Below are positions 57,592 through 64,000 of a DNA stretch of 64,000 nucleotides, piece after piece (within the stretch, counting starts at the first letter, position 1; every line of letters begins with the position of its first letter). Below the pieces are notes generated by a model, which was not told the origin of the DNA, did not search any database, and saw nothing but the letters and a program-made list of their open reading frames with translations. The stretch is taken from contig CAMAVK010000001.1 in NCBI GenBank assembly GCA_945861715.1, positions 310,001 to 374,000 on the forward strand, in the 5' to 3' direction. The DNA comes from Candidatus Woesearchaeota archaeon. GTDB lineage: Archaea > Nanobdellota > Nanobdellia > Woesearchaeales > GW2011-AR9. A program made the position numbers and the translations under genes.

Positions 57592-57900
57592 ATGGCGATA
57601 GACCCTACCAGTTTAGGTTTAGATGGAGGAGTACAACCTCTAATTGACACGATCAACCCATTTCTTGCCAAAATAAGCATCTTTGTAGGTGGTATATTTG
57701 GGCTCTATCTCATTTATGTCATCGTTCGCATCTACTACGAACGAAAACGCACCAAAATTCTCGAAGACATTCGTTACGATCTTGACCAAATGAATATCCA
57801 CTACAATTTACCTTATTCAAAACATCGTCTCGGCATCATTAAAAAAATAGGAAGCAAACTACGCGACTCAATAAACAAATCCGGAGGAGAAGAGTTATGA
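57592..57900 (+). CDS. Small single-TM membrane protein
   Basis: TM ISIFVGGIFGLYLIYVIVRIYY; ATGA overlap with the next gene. Confidence 0.6.
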   Translation: MAIDPTSLGLDGGVQPLIDTINPFLAKISIFVGGIFGLYLIYVIVRIYYERKRTKILEDIRYDLDQMNIHYNLPYSKHRLGIIKKIGSKLRDSINKSGGEEL

Positions 57901-58586
57901 AAATTACTGTCCAAACAAGCGTGTTTAAAAAATTCCCTAACATGTCTATCCTCGCATTCAGCGCACACAAAGTAGATAATATTACTCATAAAGATCAAGC
58001 AGGTCACCTCGTCGAAGAAGCATCGAAGTTAACCCAACTTACATTCAAAAAGAAAATACTCAAGCACCACCATAAGATTTCGCCTTGGGTAATGCATCAA
58101 AAACATTTTGGGCCATCATCAGCAAAATACCACACTTCTGTTGAGATACTACTCAAAAAATCATTAGCCAAACAAAAAGTTGCAGCACACAATACCTTAA
58201 CAAACATTTTACGGTATATGACCTTACGACACTTAGTTCCAATTGGAGTCGACGACTTCAACAAAATCAAAGGAAATCTCACGTTTGGGATTGCAACCGG
58301 TCACGAGCGTGCACACATTTTTGCAAAAGTTAAAAAAGGGGCATTATACTATAGTGACGAGAAAAGAGTACTTGGAACTAAGTTGGATTATTGGAAATCC
58401 CCGCGAACAGCAGTTCATAAAAGCACCAAGTCAGCAATTTTCCATGTACTCTGCATGCCTCCAGTAACCGAGCAAGACATGAGATTAATAACCGAAGAAA
58501 TGCAAGACCTACTAGAAGGATTCTGCGGCGCAAAAGTAAATGGTCTGCTTATCAACTCCAAAAAGCCATCCATAACAATAAAGTAA
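57897..58586 (+). CDS. B3/B4 (PheT-like tRNA-binding/editing) domain protein
   Basis: Layout resembles free-standing B3/B4 domains (HHHKISPWVMHQKHF...TLTNILRYMTLRHLVPIGVDDFNKIKGNLTFGIATGHE). Confidence 0.6.
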   Translation: MKITVQTSVFKKFPNMSILAFSAHKVDNITHKDQAGHLVEEASKLTQLTFKKKILKHHHKISPWVMHQKHFGPSSAKYHTSVEILLKKSLAKQKVAAHNTLTNILRYMTLRHLVPIGVDDFNKIKGNLTFGIATGHERAHIFAKVKKGALYYSDEKRVLGTKLDYWKSPRTAVHKSTKSAIFHVLCMPPVTEQDMRLITEEMQDLLEGFCGAKVNGLLINSKKPSITIK

Positions 58587-58599
58587 AATTTTTTTAAAT

Positions 58600-61173
58600 T
58601 CAAAAAAACTTATTCAACCCCTTCTGCTCGCTCCGCAATGCGATTTGATCTTCGCTATATCCAAACACCAAAAGGATACTAGATACACATGGTATCAAAT
58701 GATGATCCATATAATAGTCAATATCATACTCACCTTTTACTGCATCTTTTGGCTCAACCGCGCGATCTCGTACAAGACCCTTCCCTTTCAAAATAACATA
58801 GGCAACAGTCATGCCAGAATATACTCTCTCCCCTCTCTCTTTCATCATTGTTGCAACACGAACATGCGGTCCAATTGAAGAATATTTCCCAAGTTCACGT
58901 GTAAGCTGGGTTTTCATAACTAGTTTAGACAAAGGAATCTTTCCCAGTTTCAAATCTGCTACCATTTTCTGTGCATATGCAACCGCTCCAACGACATCAT
59001 CACTCAACACTCTTCTCAATACTTCTTCTTGCACTTCACGTGCAAGTTCAATGGCATTGCGACGAACAACTTCAAAGCCGGTAATTTTCATCTTACCATC
59101 CTCAGATAAAAGTGCATATCGTTTCTTCGCACCTTTGGGAGTGATTTTCTCATCTCCTCCTCCTACTTCTACATTCTTCTCCATTTTTTTCTCAGCGCCT
59201 TTCGCCCCAACAAAGATACCTCGCGGATAATATCCTTCTAACTCTAGTTCCATAAGTCCTGGCAAATGAGCATTAATCTTTTTCATAAACAACGTAGCAT
59301 CTTCTTTACTCTTCGCTCCTCTCTCCATAAAACACGAATCAGTATCCGCATAAATTACTTTAAACCCCTCGCGTGAGGCAACCTCAATTGTGTCTCCAAT
59401 ATAATATCGTGCATAGGCCGTAGTCGAATCCGAACATTCAATGCAATACCACCTGGCAGCATAAAACCCTAAATACCCATAAAATGAATTAGCGAGAATT
59501 TTAAACGCGTACGACCGAGACTCAAGCATCACTCTCACTTCATCTTGAGCTTTATGTTTTTTGAGCTTAGCTTTGATCTCTGATCTTTTGTTAATAATAT
59601 CTTCCAGGATGCTCGGTAAAAATGCCTTCTTCTTCAAACAGAACCAATACTTTTCTCGTCCCGGCACAACCTTTTTTTTACATTCAGAATGGTCACACTG
59701 TAAACTCTCTGGACTAATATTATGCGCAGTAATAATTGATGGATATAGAGAACGAAAATCAAACACGGCAATATCTTTATACAACCCAGGGATCGGCTCA
59801 AACACAAATGCGCCCTGCACCGCATCATCCATTCTATCCCCTGTTTCCTCATCACTTGGTTTATTCGGAGCAAGAATCCCCGCGCCAGCCGCACGGTTTA
59901 AAATAAAACTCTCAACAAGTCGCGAAAACTTCATGCGAATAACATCAAAGAGTGGCACACCGATGACTCGTGCAAATTCAATCATATCCAACAGCAATCG
60001 TTCACAAAGTCTCCACGTCAAACGTGCATCCTGCAAATTATATTCCATAAATCGAGCCAGGTCTTTGGACCCCGCATCCCATGCAGGGCTAAGTGCATCC
60101 AAACTCACGTCCAATTTCTTCTCAGAGAGCAACTCGCTAGCCACCGCATCCAAACTAAAACTCTCCGTCTTCAGATTTTTACCAAAAATATTCTTAACAA
60201 ACGCGCACACATCCAAATGGACAATGCCCACAATTGAACTCTCAGAGTCACGCAAACTGCCACGTTTACTCAAAAACAATTCAGAGCCATCCACACCCCA
60301 ACTCAACTTTACTCCCAGTTTATCTGCGCGGGTTTTAATGTATGGAAAATCAAATCCATCACTATAATATCCCGTTAATATATCTGGACCAAACTCAGAA
60401 ACAGCTAAATTAAGGGCAACAAGCATTTCTTTCTCATCCGCAAAAACCTCAGCATACGATGGCATTCCACTACATTTCTTCCATGTGAGCACACGTTCGT
60501 ACGCCTTCTTCTCCTTCCCTTTCACACCAGCACTCGTAGCACCATACAACCCTATCATTAAGATCGGATTTTTTGTAGCATCAATTTCCTTTGAAACCGC
60601 ATATGTTTCAATATCAACAGCTAAAATTGAAAAATCAGAACACACTTCGTCCTTTGTAACCACACTCACACTCGTTGCAATATACATATCTCTCCCGCAA
60701 GTCGTCTCGTTACTCCCCTTACTATCAACAACATTTTTCTCAACAACAGCATCTAGTCGCGAACAAGCAAGGATTCCCATATCTCGGATTGCGCGATGCA
60801 CATACAAAATATCCTTCTCATAACACGTAACGCCCCATGACTCAATCTCACGAGCAAGAATAACCACTGCCTTTGGAACATTAACCGTGACCTTAAAGTA
60901 ATGACCATCGACCCCAATTAAATTGCGAGTTACTTCTTCCACTAAACAAACCTTAGCATCGAACCCTGCATCTTTGCCTGCAATGTGCAAATTTTCAATT
61001 TTAGAACGAATAGGATCTTTCTTCTCACAATAAAAATAAGGTGCAAATGGATAAGAAACGGTAACCTTCTCCCCTTTAGCAGTCTTGCCATACATGACGA
61101 GGAGCGTATTTTCTCCCTCACCATTCACTTCTACCTTATGCGAAAAATCAAATGGAAAAAAGGACAGTTTCAT
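58600..61173 (-). CDS. polB: DNA polymerase family B
   Basis: Exo I LAVDIETYA; motif A FRSLYPSII; motif B ILANSFYGYLGF; motif C YADTDS; C-terminal PIP box QKGLNKFF. Confidence 0.96.
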   Translation of the reverse strand: MKLSFFPFDFSHKVEVNGEGENTLLVMYGKTAKGEKVTVSYPFAPYFYCEKKDPIRSKIENLHIAGKDAGFDAKVCLVEEVTRNLIGVDGHYFKVTVNVPKAVVILAREIESWGVTCYEKDILYVHRAIRDMGILACSRLDAVVEKNVVDSKGSNETTCGRDMYIATSVSVVTKDEVCSDFSILAVDIETYAVSKEIDATKNPILMIGLYGATSAGVKGKEKKAYERVLTWKKCSGMPSYAEVFADEKEMLVALNLAVSEFGPDILTGYYSDGFDFPYIKTRADKLGVKLSWGVDGSELFLSKRGSLRDSESSIVGIVHLDVCAFVKNIFGKNLKTESFSLDAVASELLSEKKLDVSLDALSPAWDAGSKDLARFMEYNLQDARLTWRLCERLLLDMIEFARVIGVPLFDVIRMKFSRLVESFILNRAAGAGILAPNKPSDEETGDRMDDAVQGAFVFEPIPGLYKDIAVFDFRSLYPSIITAHNISPESLQCDHSECKKKVVPGREKYWFCLKKKAFLPSILEDIINKRSEIKAKLKKHKAQDEVRVMLESRSYAFKILANSFYGYLGFYAARWYCIECSDSTTAYARYYIGDTIEVASREGFKVIYADTDSCFMERGAKSKEDATLFMKKINAHLPGLMELELEGYYPRGIFVGAKGAEKKMEKNVEVGGGDEKITPKGAKKRYALLSEDGKMKITGFEVVRRNAIELAREVQEEVLRRVLSDDVVGAVAYAQKMVADLKLGKIPLSKLVMKTQLTRELGKYSSIGPHVRVATMMKERGERVYSGMTVAYVILKGKGLVRDRAVEPKDAVKGEYDIDYYMDHHLIPCVSSILLVFGYSEDQIALRSEQKGLNKFF

Positions 61174-61313
61174 GAGACTAAAAAAGACCCTAATCTATAT
61201 AAAAATGACTCCCCCTAACTTGTAATACTCGAATAATCCGTAATATCACATTTTAATCCATAAAACTACTTTCAAGAAGTAACATTTTAATAGTTCTACT
61301 CCATTTTCATTAT

Positions 61314-61790
61314 ATGGCTATTCACATCATGGGGTATAAACAAGCCCAATGTTTCGTACCAGACAAACCAACTGTTGCAATGAGAATATTTGATGTTGAT
61401 GCTGAATCGAACAATCATCTTCAGAAATCTCAACCCCTAGTGTCTTCAAGATATTGGCTCGGTGTTCATCGCTTCTCTTTTAGGGATATTGATTTGAACC
61501 ATATCCTAGAGTTTGATAACGATGTTCAAAGGGTATATTATGAAGCGTACCCCGAAATATTGACCCCTCAACTAGCAGGCAATATAATGGCCATTCCACC
61601 TAGCTACATTCGTCCACGAAATACTCCTGATTTTCTCATTCATTGTCATCAAGGAGAAAGAAGATCACCTGCAATAGGAATCGCATTTGCCGAAATGTAT
61701 CAAGTAGATGATCCGCAAAGGTTACGCCGTGAGTTTCCAAACTTCAATAAATATGTATCTCAAACATTGATTCATGAAAAGAAAAAATAA
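61314..61790 (+). CDS. Cysteine-phosphatase-like protein (CX5R motif)
   Basis: DFLIHCHQGERRSPAIGIAFAEMY: HCX5RS signature of dual-specificity/tyrosine phosphatases. Confidence 0.6.
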   Translation: MAIHIMGYKQAQCFVPDKPTVAMRIFDVDAESNNHLQKSQPLVSSRYWLGVHRFSFRDIDLNHILEFDNDVQRVYYEAYPEILTPQLAGNIMAIPPSYIRPRNTPDFLIHCHQGERRSPAIGIAFAEMYQVDDPQRLRREFPNFNKYVSQTLIHEKKK

Positions 61791-61810
61791 AATTCACATC
61801 ATCTGAATAA

Positions 61811-62743
61811 TTAAGCAGGTAACACATTCATTTCTCTCTTTGACCTCATAAAGAAGAACAACACGACTCCTATTGTAAGAACTGGCGACACCCACTCAGG
61901 CACATGATATCCAAACGCATGAAGTAACATAACTGTACCTAAACACAAAATCGAGTACATGGCCCCATTTTTCAAATATTTGTACTTCTTAATGCGCTCA
62001 ACATTTCCCACGGTAAGTTGTCGTACGACAATAGCACCAATGCCATTTCCAATTAATATCAAAGGAACCGACAAAGTAAACGCAAACGCTCCCAAAACAC
62101 CATCAATAGAAAACGTCATATCAATCACTTCGAGATACATAATCTTACTCCAATCTGACATCGAAGTTTTATTATGGATCATCTCCTCTTCAGCCTTCTC
62201 TGCATTCTGTTTGAATCCATGGGTGATAAAAAACACAGTTGATCCTATCACGGCGCCAAACGCCATCAGCGGATTCACTTTAATTGCTTTCCACACAATA
62301 CCTGCAAGCAGAATTGAAACAACCGCATAAAACCAAATTCCTTGACGAGCAAAAAACTTTTCATGTCGAAGACCAAAATTTTTTGTTTCCAAAAAAAGCC
62401 AATGGAAAAATAAGAATACTAAAAACAACCCTCCACCTGCAAGAAGAATAGGTGCACTCTTCTCAATTGCATCAACAACCAGAGGGTCTGAGCTAAACGT
62501 CGCAGTAAACGCACCAACAATCCCTAAACTTGGGTTTGTCGCCCAAATTATAAGTAAAGGTAGCAACCCTCGAACAAGAAAGACCGCAAATAAAATGCCC
62601 CATAGTAAAAACCACTTCCTGGCCTTTTGGCCCATGGTGCTTAGAACTTCGGCGTTAATAATCGCGTTATCAATGGAACTAATAGTCTCAAATAAGACCA
62701 GACCAACCACAATGAGAACCATCGAAAATATTTCCATAATCAA
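61811..62743 (-). CDS. DUF475/TerC-like integral membrane protein
   Basis: LVLFETISSIDNAIINAEVLSTMGQKARKWFLLWGILFAVFLVRGLLP...MYLEVIDMTFSIDGVLGAFAF. Confidence 0.88.
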   Translation of the reverse strand: MIMEIFSMVLIVVGLVLFETISSIDNAIINAEVLSTMGQKARKWFLLWGILFAVFLVRGLLPLLIIWATNPSLGIVGAFTATFSSDPLVVDAIEKSAPILLAGGGLFLVFLFFHWLFLETKNFGLRHEKFFARQGIWFYAVVSILLAGIVWKAIKVNPLMAFGAVIGSTVFFITHGFKQNAEKAEEEMIHNKTSMSDWSKIMYLEVIDMTFSIDGVLGAFAFTLSVPLILIGNGIGAIVVRQLTVGNVERIKKYKYLKNGAMYSILCLGTVMLLHAFGYHVPEWVSPVLTIGVVLFFFMRSKREMNVLPA

Positions 62744-62837
62744 TAAAAATTAATAATCCTACAAAAAGCTTTTGCTTTTCAAAACAATACAAGACCAGCT
62801 TAATTACAGTTTCGTCGCATAAAATATCCTTTCATAC

Positions 62838-63473
62838 TCAAGGTATCCTTCTAATATTCCTAACCAGCGGAGGCACGGCCTGACTCTTTGTTTTAGCCTT
62901 TGTAACCGCTTCTCCACTTGCCTTCCCTTCACCGCTCTTCCTCGAAGAATCATCAACTACTTTTACATCTTTACCCAACACAGCCGACTCCGAGTTTGCA
63001 GCTGCTGCATCCGCCGCCGTCTCTTTCTCAACTTTTTTTGCCTTCTCTGCTTGTGCCTTCTTTACATCTTCAACAAGTGCGCGCATCGTCATTTCAAACT
63101 CATCATCATTCAATTGCTTACCTTCCCACGTCAATCCCACCTTATCCTCTTCAATACGTGGAATAACTTCAATGCCAAAATGGGGAACACTCTGACCTGA
63201 TGCCAGACCATTTGAAATAAGAATGTTAGTTCCCTGACAGCCTAAACTCTCAAACAGAGCCATACTCACTTTATTTGCAACCACAGAACATTTCGCAATC
63301 AACAATTCCGGAACCATCTCTAAAATAGTATAATGCTTGCGCGGAAAAATCGTAATTTGTCCCGGAGCCATCACCTTATCCTTAATTGCAACAACGAGTT
63401 CTTCATCGATGTACAAAATAGGAGCCTTACCCTCGCGTTCAACAATCTCACAGTATTCACATTTCATATTCAA
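62838..63473 (-). CDS. HIT-like protein with degenerate histidine triad and disordered C-terminal tail
   Basis: CEYCEIVEREGKAPILYIDEELVVAIKDKVMAPGQITIFPRKHYTILEMVP...GQSVPHFGIEVIPR (expected GQxVxHxHxHxIPR). Confidence 0.85.
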   Translation of the reverse strand: MNMKCEYCEIVEREGKAPILYIDEELVVAIKDKVMAPGQITIFPRKHYTILEMVPELLIAKCSVVANKVSMALFESLGCQGTNILISNGLASGQSVPHFGIEVIPRIEEDKVGLTWEGKQLNDDEFEMTMRALVEDVKKAQAEKAKKVEKETAADAAAANSESAVLGKDVKVVDDSSRKSGEGKASGEAVTKAKTKSQAVPPLVRNIRRIP

Positions 63474-63511
63474 TATTCCATCTACCTGTAATCATAACAA
63501 CCAACACCCAC

Positions 63512-64000
63512 TCACTTAAACAAATTCGCAATATCATCTAAACTCACATCATCATCTTTACGTTTTGGAACGACCTTCTCATCTTGACTCACAACAGGAA
63601 TCCCTTTCGAAGCAACAACCTTCTTCGCACTCTTTTTTACAACGCCCTCATCACGTACAGCACCCGATGCACTATGTTCCTTATACGCGGAAGGTTCAGG
63701 ATGTGGTGCATCCGGCTCAAGAGCAGCGTGTACAACCCCCGTTGACCCACTATCTTTTTTCTCTTCAGAATTCCCACCATCGTTCTTCGGTTCATCCCCG
63801 CCTAACCCAAGATGCTTGAAAAACGTCGGTTTCACTGCCGTCTCAACTTTACTCACCATCTCAGATGATATCAACGTATCAGTAAACTCAAGTACCTTAT
63901 CTCCTTCTTTACGAGGAATAACATGTAATATCACATGTTGTGCTCTTTGTCCAGCCACCTGACCATTTGCAATAAATAGAGATGTACCCCCTACCTTTAA
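63512..64000 (-). CDS. Second HIT-like protein, degenerate triad, truncated at window end
   Basis: The frame stays open past the track start to the window edge: LKVGGTSLFIANGQVAGQRAQHVILHVIPRKEGD.... Disordered C-terminus. Confidence 0.75.
   Translation of the reverse strand, partial: LKVGGTSLFIANGQVAGQRAQHVILHVIPRKEGDKVLEFTDTLISSEMVSKVETAVKPTFFKHLGLGGDEPKNDGGNSEEKKDSGSTGVVHAALEPDAPHPEPSAYKEHSASGAVRDEGVVKKSAKKVVASKGIPVVSQDEKVVPKRKDDDVSLDDIANLFK

Noticed and set aside
59561-60367. 268-aa antisense ORF within polB
   Set aside because: Fully inside a strongly supported polymerase gene; no recognisable protein features.
1-64000. Possible CRISPR arrays or cas genes
   Set aside because: No regularly spaced direct repeats and no Cas-like proteins seen on reading both strands.

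Overview
The window is 64 kb of AT-rich, gene-dense archaeal DNA. Archaeal assignment rests on RadB, FEN1, ABCE1/Rli1, family-B DNA polymerase, Trm5, uS2, intron-containing tRNA genes and TATA-type, often leaderless promoters. The mix of archaeal information-processing genes with bacterial-type genes suggests a DPANN/Woesearchaeota-like genome; that placement is inference. I support about 60 CDSs and two tRNA genes with short anticodon-loop introns, Val(GAC) and Gln(UUG). Two CDSs are cut by the window edges: a membrane glycosyltransferase/OST-like gene on the minus strand at 1-361, missing from the ORF track, and a HIT-like gene running past 64000. I see no CRISPR array, rRNA or intact transposon. 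The best leads are: (1) two copies of an unannotated palindromic element (12412-12548, 19001-19085) with an apparent compensatory base change in its terminal stem, each followed by dense hairpins; (2) a bipartite 39-nt motif in front of two neighbouring envelope genes (a lipoprotein and a SIMPL protein), next to a membrane-anchored HTH regulator; (3) a full-length RelA/SpoT homolog whose HD hydrolase motifs look dead; (4) bacterial-type Lgt together with a lipobox protein; (5) tandem SET-domain proteins; (6) a Hel308-type helicase ending after RecA1; (7) a Shine-Dalgarno sequence in a hairpin loop, plus repeated promoter cores, upstream of the S-layer gene; (8) an unlisted 42-aa small ORF beside a hairpin-rich intergenic region; (9) tandem HIT-like proteins with degenerate histidine triads.
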